Positions 11,319 to 20,645 of a stretch of DNA of 64,000 bases are shown in pieces. Under the pieces are notes generated by a model. That model ran no database searches, was not told the origin of the DNA, and saw nothing but the letters and a program-made list of their open reading frames with translations. Source of the DNA: Symbiodinium natans (Eukaryota; Sar; Dinophyceae; Suessiales; Symbiodiniaceae); assembly GCA_905221605.1 (NCBI GenBank), contig CAJNDS010002066.1, positions 227,501 through 291,500 on the forward strand, in the 5' to 3' direction. A program made the translations under genes and the position numbers. Within the stretch, counting starts at the first letter, position 1. Every line of letters starts with the position of its first letter.

Positions 11319-12446
11319 CTGAGTAGGGTTTAGGCTTTAGGGTGCAGGGTTACTTAGATTCAGGCCATATAGGGTTTAGAAGGCTTCAGAGTCTCTAGAG
11401 CCAGAATAAAAAAAAAACTGCGTTCTCAGATCCCTCTTTGGCACGTGCACAAACAAAAACGAACATGCGAATAATGTAGCTCTGGGGACCAAGGTTGGGG
11501 TTTACGAAATTCAGTTTTAGAGGTGTTGGGGCTAGGGTCCGGAGGAGGGGGGGAGGATTGAAAGGATGGAGCGGGGTGAAGCAAGGCCTAGCTGCTAGCT
11601 CCTTGTTCCGCAGGGGATGAATAGTGTTTCGGGTCTAGGGTGAGGGTTGAGGACCCGAATAAACTCTCAACTAGCCCTCGATTTCCGATCTTCCAAGTAT
11701 ACCCCTGAAACCTACATGGCTGCAATGCCGATGTGGACATGCACCCGCTCGAAGCTTCTAAAGTGCAGGCCTACGAGGGTCACGATGAGGCAATAGCGAG
11801 CTTCGTATTGCCAAGCAGAAGGGCCAGAACATGCTTGAGGGCTCATGTGGACAAAGCGCCCGATCAGGATCGCAGCGCGTGTCTCTGCGCCGCATGGTAG
11901 TTAATCAAAATGGCCATGCGTCGAAGATTCCCATTGCCTCGTTTGGCCCGAGCCTCAAACACCAAACCTTAGAGAGGCCAGAATGCCTAATTACCACGAT
12001 AACAGTTTTACACACCCACCGAGATAACAGTTTTACTGGCCCCTTCTGTGAAAGAGCGAAAGAACCCCAATCCACCCCCTCCCCCCTGAATTGATCCTTC
12101 AACCCTGAACCCCATTGATGACCCCACGAAATTACGAAACCTTAAGCCTTAAACCCCAGCCCCTAAACCCTATAGTGCGGCCAAACGCCCCGAATCCTCA
12201 ACCCTAAACCCCGACCCGTGGACCCGCAACTGAGGCCTAAACCCTTGCCCCCCTCCGGAAAAAAAGAACTAAAACAGCCAAAAAACATCTAAACCCTATC
12301 ACCCTATAACTAGAACCCTGCAACCCTGCAACCCTGTAACCCTGGAACCCTATAACCCTGTAACCCTATAACCCTATGACCCTAGAACCCTAAACCCTGA
12401 GAAAAAAGAATAACAGGAACATCTAAACCCTAAACCCTAAACCCTA

Positions 12447-12667
12447 TACGGGGGGAACCCGAAGGGGGACGAGAAACCGAAAAGTCAACCCCAACAGAAT
12501 CCCTTGATTTCCCTGGATCAACCACACAACAAACCCAAACCACAGGGCACTCACCTTTTACTACCAGGCACATGGCCCAGTCTTGAGCCATAAAAGATTT
12601 CCGGGTTTATTAACCCTTTCAACTTCCAACACTAACTCTTTTCTACAATACCAGCAGCAGCTCCGCA
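12447..12667 (-). repeat. 3' LTR of the copia element
   Basis: 221 bp copy of the 5' LTR with one G/A difference at 12455. Its inner end touches a short purine tract at 12668-12675. The outer flank is CCCTA of a CCCTAAA island. A TAATAAA-like AT-rich stretch near 12605-12612 in element orientation could act in 3' end formation, but this is only inferred. Confidence 0.95.
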
Positions 12668-12675
12668 CTCCCCCT
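12668..12675 (-). other. Polypurine tract of the copia element
   Basis: AGGGGGAG in element orientation directly upstream of the 3' LTR, the expected place for plus-strand priming. Just beyond it at 12678-12693 is the palindrome CCTAGGATTTCCTAGG, of unknown role. Confidence 0.75.
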
Positions 12676-12853
12676 GTCCTAGGATTTCCTAGGACACATT
12701 GGAGATGCAGATCTTTGGTCAAAAACTGCCATTAGGGCAGTAGCCCGCTGCTTGACATGCACATTATGGTTTTACGTCTTCCAGGACGACCCTTCAGCTC
12801 ATTGGCTGAATCCCTTACCATTGAGGATTTCTTCACCTCGAACTTGAAAAAGT

Positions 12854-15800
12854 TTACGTTCCAGCGGCTCGTTCCTCACCAAGGAACTCAGCATTCACCA
12901 CCCAGCCATCCTTGAGGCAATGCTTGCAAAGCGTCTTAGCCCTGGGCTGTGAATATCGCAGAACATCACAATCACTGCTTGCGTGCATACAGTTCCCACC
13001 CACTGTTGTATACAAAGTGGCACTCGCAGGAATAACCACCACTTTCTTAATCCACAGCCATTTGTACAGCCGGCGAAAGAGGCACCATGTCAATTCCCAG
13101 ATTATGATTGCTGCCACCAAATACGCAACAAGGTCTGAATTGTTGATAACCATTTCAATACCTTGAGCCAGAACCATAACCGTAGATGTATTGGCGACCT
13201 GGCACACCCCTTCTTCTGAGCAAAAGAAACCAGCAGCTGACACTTCTTCTCCACCTGTTGCCATCCCTTGCAGGGATGCAGCCACCATCATGACCGCCAT
13301 TGCAAACGAGGCTTTTTTCAAGTCAGTCCCTTGTACCAACAGTCGGAGACCCCAAAGTGCCTTTTGCTTTGCATACACCTGTCCACTCATCAATTTGGTC
13401 AACAGGTCAGCGATCATATACTCACCGCGAAGGTGCGCGATCACCATATAACCACGGTCTACCAGAGACCTGACACCGGCTGCTCGAATTCTCAGGTGTC
13501 TTGTTCTCCAGCCACCAGCAGGATATTGAATGATTGAGCACGTCGAAACCGAATCTGTATACAGCACTTTTTGCAGCGATTCTTCACCTGTTCCAACCAA
13601 AGCGGCAATTATAGGGGTGCACGACTGAATCATCGTTGCTCCCTCTATGGACGCATGTAATTCAGCTTCAGCCGTACTTAAAGCCACCGTTGATTGTCTT
13701 TGTGTTGCCCACATCACTGGACAATCACCCCACACCACCACTGCTCCTGAGTGGCTCTTTTCATTTTCACCTGCCGCAAAGCTGGCATCCGCGTAGGACT
13801 CCACCACCTTGACGCCTCGTCCATAACGCAACACCTCATTTCTTTCTTTTTCGCATGTTGCGATTGCTCCGAACGTCAAGCCTAACGTTGGAGTTGCAGC
13901 AAGGTATCGGAAAACTTCCTCAGCCTTTTTAACCACAAATCGCGGCCTTCGGGATGTCCACAAAGACAACTGGCTTGTGCAGAAAGCCAAATCAGGTCGA
14001 GTTTTGATTGCCACCCAGAGGAACTCCCCTACGGCACCTTGAGCCGCTCGCAAGGAGGGAATATCCACCTCCTCTTCTTCACCTGGAGTTTCTTTCACCA
14101 TTGGCAGGTTACTACCTTTTCCAGTTTCATCAATCTGATACCCTCTTCGGTTCAGCAAATCTCTCACAAAATCCTCCTGGTTGAGAAAGAAGCTGCCATT
14201 TCGGTACCAGATTTGGACACCCAAAAACTTCAGGAATCCATCACCACAGCCTGGACCACAGAACTCGGGTTCAGAAGTTTTCCACTCCTTCCTGATCTGT
14301 TCCAAGGCTTCCCGGAGCACTGTCATAGTCCCAGCCATCAAAAAATCATCCACGTAAAGACCCATTGTCCCTACCAACTTGCTTGCACCTTCCGGCTTCT
14401 CTTGTGCCATAATAAGGAACAGACTTGGGTCTGCATTGGACCTCTGAAAGCTCATTGCTTGTCCATCCTTTGACACCCAAGACATGCCTTGAAGACGTTG
14501 GTCTCGCCACTCCACCCATGCTGCAGGACTTTCGGCCAAACCGTACAAGGCCTTCCTCACAATCCACCGCTCCTCTTTTGTGCAAAGACCCAATTTCACC
14601 GCCGCCCTTGGGGGCTGCACCACCACCAAACGCCCTTCTCTTTGCGCCCTATTCATCGGCGCCGTCAGAAAAGCTTTGGAGATGTCTAAGCCAGCGATGA
14701 TCCACACCATATGTGCTGCGTGCCTCACTTGGCACCTAAATGTAGTTGAATCTAAACCTGGAGCGTACAGCGAGTGACGACTGAGGGACCTTGGCCCTTC
14801 GTATTCTGTAGCTGCCGTTGACGAAATAAAGTTCCCACATGCACAGATACGGGCACGCCTCCTCCCTGTCCCTTGTTTTCGGGTAAACACCACCAGACTG
14901 GGAACGTACTCAATCACCGGTGCATTAGGCTCTTCCGCCAATTTGTCCAGCTTTTCTTGAGTTGTTGGTTCCACCACTTCCAACTCTTTAACCAAAGACT
15001 TCACCTCGTCCGACAATGATTCCCTCCACTTCTCCAGCTCTTGCATGGCTTCTTGTGTAGGGATTGTTTTTGTTTGCAGGAACTCGACCTCCTCCGCTGC
15101 CTCCAGCGCAGTATTCTCTTGTACCGCTTGCTGAACTTGAGCTACTTTGACCAAAAACTTCGAGAGCTGTTCCTCAGCCCTTTTTGCTTTAACCAGCCAT
15201 TCTCTGGTCTCCGATCCTTTTTCATCATTCGACTCATTGGCCGATCCATGGAACTCGTCCAAAATGCAACATTCCTGTTCAGCAATTAGGCGTCGAATAC
15301 TCAAATGCTCCTCTAGAGCCCATTGATGCGCTTCAAGCACAGCGTAGTCGACTTCCTCTGCAAGGTCGTCCAGCGAGGTTTCTCTCAGCGTCATTTTTAA
15401 CCATTTCCTTTTTTCACCTTCTTCAGCTTGTGGTTCCGGAAGAGGAAACTTGCATTGGAGTAGATAGCACCTATCCTTGTAGCTCAATCGCTCCATAAAA
15501 ACAGGTGTGTACCCTGTCAAGGATACTCTGTTCCCTTTCCAAGGCATAGGACCATGCAGTTTTCTCGGAAAGAACGACATGAAGTTCCAGTGGATATCCA
15601 CCAATTTTCCAGGTAAGACTTTCTTCCCACAGGATTGCTCCACCACTTCAGCTCCTTCCTCCAAAACCTTTTCATCCTCAACCCACAGCTGACCCTCTTT
15701 ATAGTCACCAAAGCCACACACATAATTGCAGCAATGCTTTTCATTGTGACTATCCCTATGCAATGATACCGGAGCATTGCACGAGACCTGAAGAGCAGAA

Positions 15801-18505
15801 AATTTGGCTTCAGGATTGTGGTGCCTCACGAATGATGTCAAATAACGACATAGCCATGGCCTTCGATGGGTCTCTTTTGTAATACCACACACTCCGCCAT
15901 GAGTATAATGGCCCAACACCAGAGCTCGCGTACTTGTGCACCAATTGTTGATACCACCTCTCCGATTCACCCTCTTTGGGTATACAACCCCTTCCAAAAG
16001 CTCCTCACAGTCCACGTAATCATACACAGACCTCTCATACATTGACTTGGCTTTTTGTTCTTCTTTTTCCAACTGTGTTCCATCCTCGGCAGTCTCACTT
16101 TTGCAGACCAAATAAGCATTTTCATGAGGAGAACAGCATGTCGGCCAATACTCATCACCAGGAACATTGTCCTCAACATCTGCATTTTCTTCCAGCTCCC
16201 CCAAACCCTGCATGTCATCCTCGAAAATTTCTAAGGGCGGACTCTCCCCCCGCTTGCGAAGCAAGCGCAAAGAGCCCACATGACCACGCAGTGAAGAGGC
16301 CGGGCTTTTTTCTTTTAACCGACGGTGAGCCGGAGGATCGCGAGGTGGAGGTAAAGGAGGACCTTCCTCATCAGCGAACCGAAGCGCTGGTTTTTTCCCC
16401 TTGAGACGATGCTCCGGAGGAGAAGGCTCCTGTTCTTCTACCACCCCTTCCAGCTCCAATGCAGGTGGTTCCTTTATATTGGAAAAAATCGTAGTGCAGG
16501 GAAATAACACCAGTTCATCCGGATCTTTGGCAGTCCCTTGAGCTTCCACCCAATAACCACCAGGTAGGTCATCGCATGGACCCAAAAGAAGCGCGGGCTG
16601 CGTACGATCGACCCATTGCCGACCTTTCTTTGTTCCATCCGGACCCAGCAACTCCCACGGACGACGTTTGACTTGAATCTGAGCACCAAAGGGAAGCAAT
16701 GCTTTCGGTTTCAAACCCAACTCCCTTTCAGCTTTCTGCCACCGTAACATTGACCAATGGCGAGCAGCCAGTGCCCAGTACGCCGGCCCGAGTCGCGCCT
16801 CCTTTAAGAGCGACCTCACACCACGTTTGAATAAACCCACACATGCTTCAGCGCGCCCATTTGTTTGCGGGACTCCAGGATCACCAGTGGTCCTATATAT
16901 CAGACGAGTTTCACAAAAGGACCGGAAGCGTGCATTGACAAACTCCCCCGCTCGATCTGAGTGGATTCTCAACACCGGATACCCATGTCTCTGCAAGCGC
17001 ACCATCATTCTTTGAACCGCCGACAAAACAGTTGTTTGCTGTTTATCCACAATCGGCTCCACCATAACGAAGTTGATCATACGGACAGGTTGGGTCAAAT
17101 GGTCCTTCAGTTCCTTCCAGGTTTTTTCAGAAGCTTGGATTTTCAACACCTCTGCCTCCAGAACTGGTGCAGGTTCCACCGGTGCAGAGTCTTCCTCCTC
17201 GAAGTTCGCGACGGCATCGCCTAACCATTCTCCAACACCAGCACCTTCATCTACCACCTGATCTTCCACCTCATCCACATCTTCCTCCTTTTCAAGAGGG
17301 TGACCCACATTGGGATCCAACATTGGAAATTGATACACACCAATAACAGCGTGTCGTGGCTTCTGCTGGTGAGCATCCTTTGAACACTTGTATGGACCTG
17401 CTAAGTCCAGTGATAAAGTGTAAGCATCCCCATGTTTCCGCCTCAAATGGCGACGCTCTTTTCCAGCGGCAGACACACAAATTTGACAATCACGTCTGAA
17501 AGGAATATGCCCCCTTAGGCAATGGTCACGGAAAGCTCGCTCCTCCGTTGTCAGCCTCCGTAACGTCCCTTCTCGTTCTTCCTTTTTTAACACCATAGCT
17601 TCCCGTTCAGCATCGCTCTCATGCAACCATTGTGCCAACCTGTGACGTATTCTTTTAACCAATCCAAACGCCCATCGCGCCCATATGGAGGACTGTCCAA
17701 CACGTTCTTCCAGGGTAGAAGCGAATGTTGCCGACCACGGAACAACCACGCGAACCTGTTCCAACGATTCCCACAGTTCCATATCAGACACCAGGAAAGT
17801 CGTAGGTTTCACCAGAGCATGTCCCAATGCTCCCTGATCAAAATGTGCAGCGTGCATTCCATAACGCTCACAAAAGCTTTTCACCTCTGGCCAACTCCAG
17901 AAGGTAGGACTTGAGAGCCCTTCCTGAGAACCATCCACCAGATCCTCAGCACTCAAGACCGTTTTGCCGTTCTGAGAAAAATCCTTCCCTATGAGTTCAG
18001 GGTCCCCAGGGCTTTCCATACCAAAGAAGACAGAACTCCCATTGATGACTTCAGCAGTTCCACACCTTGAATGCACCGCCACGTCATATAGGAAAAGCAT
18101 CTTCAGAAGTAAAACACCATCCTTTTGAGCTAATTCTTGATGTGGCCAAGGAAGACTCTTTAACCCCAACCGTTCAGGCCCACAGCGTCGGCGTAATACA
18201 GGTGGACCACCGTCTTCACCTCTCAACCTTGACACTGTCCTGCATGGAGGTCCTCCAACCACAGCAACCACCTTTCCTTCAGCCGCCAGATGCAGAAGAT
18301 ACTTCCAGACGCTCGAATTATGTAGGTCACCGCCTTTCTTCAAATCCAGCTCCAGTACCTCCACATCCCGACTGGGAAAATGCCATTTTTGTTTTCCCGA
18401 AAATAGGTGTACCACCACCCTTTTTGCTCGTGCCAGCCGTCTCCTTTTATGACGGTTGAAAGGCAACGCCGCAATATCTCCACGTGGCAACAGCTCCATC
18501 AGCAT
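12854..18505 (-). CDS. pol: Copia Pol polyprotein: methyltransferase-like, integrase, 2OG-Fe(II) dioxygenase-like, RT, RNase H
   Basis: 1,883 codons, unbroken. Residues 28-245 (17771-18424) resemble a C5-cytosine methyltransferase fold: HLFSG 33-37 (motif I), GGPPC with Cys88 (motif IV) and MESP 163-166 (place of motif VI). Integrase (16706-17533) has zinc ligands H328, H333, C340, C343 and the triad D367, D517, E553 with D-35-E spacing. Residues 840-1005 (15491-15988) look like a TET/JBP-type 2-oxoglutarate/Fe(II) dioxygenase: H916-x-D918, GQLWVE, H984, R993 followed by VSLTGYT. RT (14246-14908) has LDISKAF with D1274, the copia-type YGLAESPAAW and YVDD 1384-1387. RNase H (13406-13813) has D1573, E1615 and D1651. 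The tail (12854-13318) has hydrophobic segments near 1732-1745 and 1790-1810 and a Cys/His cluster (C1839, H1841, C1846, C1860, H1862, C1863). Functions of the two extra modules are inferred from motifs only. Confidence 0.93.
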   Translation of the reverse strand: MLMELLPRGDIAALPFNRHKRRRLARAKRVVVHLFSGKQKWHFPSRDVEVLELDLKKGGDLHNSSVWKYLLHLAAEGKVVAVVGGPPCRTVSRLRGEDGGPPVLRRRCGPERLGLKSLPWPHQELAQKDGVLLLKMLFLYDVAVHSRCGTAEVINGSSVFFGMESPGDPELIGKDFSQNGKTVLSAEDLVDGSQEGLSSPTFWSWPEVKSFCERYGMHAAHFDQGALGHALVKPTTFLVSDMELWESLEQVRVVVPWSATFASTLEERVGQSSIWARWAFGLVKRIRHRLAQWLHESDAEREAMVLKKEEREGTLRRLTTEERAFRDHCLRGHIPFRRDCQICVSAAGKERRHLRRKHGDAYTLSLDLAGPYKCSKDAHQQKPRHAVIGVYQFPMLDPNVGHPLEKEEDVDEVEDQVVDEGAGVGEWLGDAVANFEEEDSAPVEPAPVLEAEVLKIQASEKTWKELKDHLTQPVRMINFVMVEPIVDKQQTTVLSAVQRMMVRLQRHGYPVLRIHSDRAGEFVNARFRSFCETRLIYRTTGDPGVPQTNGRAEACVGLFKRGVRSLLKEARLGPAYWALAARHWSMLRWQKAERELGLKPKALLPFGAQIQVKRRPWELLGPDGTKKGRQWVDRTQPALLLGPCDDLPGGYWVEAQGTAKDPDELVLFPCTTIFSNIKEPPALELEGVVEEQEPSPPEHRLKGKKPALRFADEEGPPLPPPRDPPAHRRLKEKSPASSLRGHVGSLRLLRKRGESPPLEIFEDDMQGLGELEENADVEDNVPGDEYWPTCCSPHENAYLVCKSETAEDGTQLEKEEQKAKSMYERSVYDYVDCEELLEGVVYPKRVNRRGGINNWCTSTRALVLGHYTHGGVCGITKETHRRPWLCRYLTSFVRHHNPEAKFSALQVSCNAPVSLHRDSHNEKHCCNYVCGFGDYKEGQLWVEDEKVLEEGAEVVEQSCGKKVLPGKLVDIHWNFMSFFPRKLHGPMPWKGNRVSLTGYTPVFMERLSYKDRCYLLQCKFPLPEPQAEEGEKRKWLKMTLRETSLDDLAEEVDYAVLEAHQWALEEHLSIRRLIAEQECCILDEFHGSANESNDEKGSETREWLVKAKRAEEQLSKFLVKVAQVQQAVQENTALEAAEEVEFLQTKTIPTQEAMQELEKWRESLSDEVKSLVKELEVVEPTTQEKLDKLAEEPNAPVIEYVPSLVVFTRKQGTGRRRARICACGNFISSTAATEYEGPRSLSRHSLYAPGLDSTTFRCQVRHAAHMVWIIAGLDISKAFLTAPMNRAQREGRLVVVQPPRAAVKLGLCTKEERWIVRKALYGLAESPAAWVEWRDQRLQGMSWVSKDGQAMSFQRSNADPSLFLIMAQEKPEGASKLVGTMGLYVDDFLMAGTMTVLREALEQIRKEWKTSEPEFCGPGCGDGFLKFLGVQIWYRNGSFFLNQEDFVRDLLNRRGYQIDETGKGSNLPMVKETPGEEEEVDIPSLRAAQGAVGEFLWVAIKTRPDLAFCTSQLSLWTSRRPRFVVKKAEEVFRYLAATPTLGLTFGAIATCEKERNEVLRYGRGVKVVESYADASFAAGENEKSHSGAVVVWGDCPVMWATQRQSTVALSTAEAELHASIEGATMIQSCTPIIAALVGTGEESLQKVLYTDSVSTCSIIQYPAGGWRTRHLRIRAAGVRSLVDRGYMVIAHLRGEYMIADLLTKLMSGQVYAKQKALWGLRLLVQGTDLKKASFAMAVMMVAASLQGMATGGEEVSAAGFFCSEEGVCQVANTSTVMVLAQGIEMVINNSDLVAYLVAAIIIWELTWCLFRRLYKWLWIKKVVVIPASATLYTTVGGNCMHASSDCDVLRYSQPRAKTLCKHCLKDGWVVNAEFLGEERAAGT

Positions 18506-18526
18506 ATTTTCTGGTATATCCCCATA

Positions 18527-19270
18527 CTACCACCGAAGAAACCGCCAGCATGCCTGGACGAACTCCTCCTCATTCGCTGACGCTGTCCGCGCTGCGCTTT
18601 GCAACGACGCTTTTACAGCCACCTCGTTGTCCGTATTCGGACACCCTTGAACCATACGTGCCACCTTCAATGCTTGCTTTGGTGAACACCAATCCATTTC
18701 ATCAATGATCTGAAGCGCCACCTCCTTTTCCAAACAAGGGCACCCATTCAGATCACGAACGCGAAGTTCTCCCAGAACAGGATGTGAGGCTGTGCACTTG
18801 CCACCACGCCACTGAACTCTGAGACCAACCAAGGCGCTCGCTTTGCCAATTGGCACTAGTGGATCTACCATTTCAGGAGTTACCAGGGTCCCACCTGGGG
18901 TAATACACATCTCCCGAGATCCAACAGCTAAAGACACCAACACCTTTTGCTGCGGAAGCTGTTCCAGGACGAAGTGATCTGAGAGGATGTGATGCTCCCG
19001 AGTCCAACATGCCCATTCCCGAACACTCATTGGTGTCAGAAACCCTGGCCACATGTAGAACGCATACTCCTCGGCCTTCTCCCTGCTTCGGCAACAACGT
19101 GGCATCAGACGAACCGACTCCACAGTCCGCCCTTCCATTCCTCCATTGAGAATGGGACAACGACGCACGCTGCCTTTCAGCATGCAAAACCATTTTCTCA
19201 GCTGTTTTGTAACCCATAACCAAACAGCCATGTTCAAACCATAAGAGTTGGTCCAGCGAAGATTTTGCAC
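18527..19270 (-). CDS. pro: Second retropepsin-like domain, C-terminal part, in the Pol frame
   Basis: This frame becomes meaningful at about 18976, just after the D-S-G-A-S-H-P-L-R of the preceding frame. It then reads HFVLEQLPQQKVLVSLAVG, GTLV, PLVPIGKA and GCPCLEKE, a pattern like copia proteases. The upstream part from 19270 is a shadow of gag. It ends at TAG 18527-18529. This stop is in the same frame as Pol, eight codons before the Pol ATG, so one stop codon alone separates protease from the methyltransferase-like module. It could be a point mutation or a readthrough stop. Confidence 0.75.
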   Translation of the reverse strand: MQNLRWTNSYGLNMAVWLWVTKQLRKWFCMLKGSVRRCPILNGGMEGRTVESVRLMPRCCRSREKAEEYAFYMWPGFLTPMSVREWACWTREHHILSDHFVLEQLPQQKVLVSLAVGSREMCITPGGTLVTPEMVDPLVPIGKASALVGLRVQWRGGKCTASHPVLGELRVRDLNGCPCLEKEVALQIIDEMDWCSPKQALKVARMVQGCPNTDNEVAVKASLQSAARTASANEEEFVQACWRFLRW

Positions 19271-20645
19271 TCACGTGACACATCCCATTGATCACGGTGA
19301 GGTTCGCCCCAAACTCCAAGATCAACCAGAGAGGGATAATCAGGGGCCCATTGTCTTCCCTAATCAACGTCCCTTTCTCTGTAATCCTCATTGTCACACC
19401 ACCAAGCGCGCTTTGCACCATAACAGTAGTGTCGGGTAAACATTCCCATGGAAAAAGCGTCCGCACAAGATGCGTAGCAGCTGTATCCACCAACGCCACT
19501 CTCCCTTCCTGCTGAAACAATCCAGAGTCACATAACATTCGAACACTGGGATCTCCGCTTGATGCTGACTGCGCTGATGACAGCTTCATAGATTTCAGCA
19601 CTTCTAACGCTTCAGCAAGGACCTGATTGGTTGTTGATGGTGATGAGGGACTTGCAGAACCTTTATCCAATCCCGCATTAGCCATCTCATCTCCCACTTC
19701 AGCCACTTCTGCCTTTTTGGCATTTCCCCATTTTGCACCTTTGCCGCCCTTTCCCCCTTTGGGAGAATTCCCTTTAGATCTATTCCTTTCAGGATTTGAG
19801 TCCGCATTGGAACTTACACCATCTTTGTATGGACATTGCGGCTGTAAATGGCCAATGGCCCCACATTCAAAACATCTTCCACGCTCCAGGGAGTCCTTAT
19901 CATGGCGAAATTTGCACCGTGATCCGAACTTGCAGCCTGCTTCTGTCTTCCCATATATCCAACAGAAAGGACGTTCACCATCTCCGCTGTATCTTTTTCC
20001 TTTTCCTTTGCCTTTGTCACCCTCCTCCGTCTCGTCACCAGTTCCCTTTTGGGCCTTGTTTAACCTGGCCCTTTTCTTGGCGTCCGAGTCCTGCTTCACC
20101 TCTTGTTCACCAGCGCTATGCAATAGCAGTTCAAATTCTGCTTGTAACATTTCAGCTAGTTGTGTCGCAGTTTCAGAGGTCGGCGAGTAGTCCACCCCCA
20201 ATTTCTCCCGGAAGGATGCCACTCTAAAATGCACCGTAGGGTGCTTTGCCAGCAACGCGGATGATAAAGCATCCAATCCCTTGATAAGCAAGGTAGCATC
20301 CGGCTCAGATGCTCGCAACTCCCTTAACCGGGAACGCCATTGCGCCCATTGTCGCACTCCCTTAATAGCCTCCGAGATCGAGGTTGCTGAGGATGGTTGC
20401 ACCAAGAAGTTTAACATCGTGCTGCGCTCGTTTGCTCCACCTGGTTGGTAAACTGTCAGCAACTTGTAAAATATCATCACCGACCCCAACATTCGAGTGG
20501 AAACGATCTCGGTCTTCAATCTCTCCGGAATCGCTTGTAGCAGCAAAGACACCGCTCTCTGCTCCAACAAAACATGCACAGTTCGAACCCCCTTGAGCCC
20601 TTCCAGCTCAGCCTTGATGCCCAACCTTTCCAGCGGAGAAGACAC
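18873..20645 (-). CDS. gag: Gag core, zinc fingers and first retropepsin-like domain
   Basis: Open frame of 590 codons; the first codon shown is GTG because this frame really begins inside gag after a +1 shift. Residues 1-180 form a helical Gag core (SSPLERLGIK, VYQPGG). Residues 212-217 are a KGKGKGK stretch. A CCCH-type finger lies at C228, C238, C244, H248 and a CCHC zinc knuckle at C258, C261, H266, C271, both for RNA binding. Residues 381-470 look like a retropepsin (D387-T-A-A, then GGVTMRITEKGTLI). A second protease begins with D548-S-G-A-S, but after about residue 556 the frame is lost and runs into a nonsense tail ending at 18873. The continuation is in the next frame. Confidence 0.85.
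   Translation of the reverse strand: MSSPLERLGIKAELEGLKGVRTVHVLLEQRAVSLLLQAIPERLKTEIVSTRMLGSVMIFYKLLTVYQPGGANERSTMLNFLVQPSSATSISEAIKGVRQWAQWRSRLRELRASEPDATLLIKGLDALSSALLAKHPTVHFRVASFREKLGVDYSPTSETATQLAEMLQAEFELLLHSAGEQEVKQDSDAKKRARLNKAQKGTGDETEEGDKGKGKGKRYSGDGERPFCWIYGKTEAGCKFGSRCKFRHDKDSLERGRCFECGAIGHLQPQCPYKDGVSSNADSNPERNRSKGNSPKGGKGGKGAKWGNAKKAEVAEVGDEMANAGLDKGSASPSSPSTTNQVLAEALEVLKSMKLSSAQSASSGDPSVRMLCDSGLFQQEGRVALVDTAATHLVRTLFPWECLPDTTVMVQSALGGVTMRITEKGTLIREDNGPLIIPLWLILEFGANLTVINGMCHVSAKSSLDQLLWFEHGCLVMGYKTAEKMVLHAERQRASLSHSQWRNGRADCGVGSSDATLLPKQGEGRGVCVLHVARVSDTNECSGMGMLDSGASHPLRSLRPGTASAAKGVGVFSCWISGDVYYPRWDPGNS

Larger units (their letters stand above)
1..12446. repeat. Telomere-like mosaic, left section
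   Basis: Degenerate TTTAGGG and CCCTAAA islands alternate with 60-300 bp unique spacers. The cleanest arrays are at 1749-1830, 2590-2645, 4687-4793 (about 15 perfect CCCTAAA units), 4921-5000, 7510-7595, 7705-7770, 8263-8373 and 8478-8545. Variants in which one base differs (TTTGGGG, CCCCAAA, CCCGAAA) are mixed in. From 10250 to 12250 arrays are sparse and I see only an inverted-repeat element, one exon candidate and unique DNA. 12300-12400 holds a degenerate ACCCTRTA run. No long gene is visible here. Confidence 0.9.

Noticed and set aside
12580-12600. Dinoflagellate spliced-leader relic in the LTR (TTTTATGGCTCAAG in element orientation)
   Set aside because: Only TGGCTCAAG and a T run match the leader; the rest differs. 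A match this short is expected by chance.
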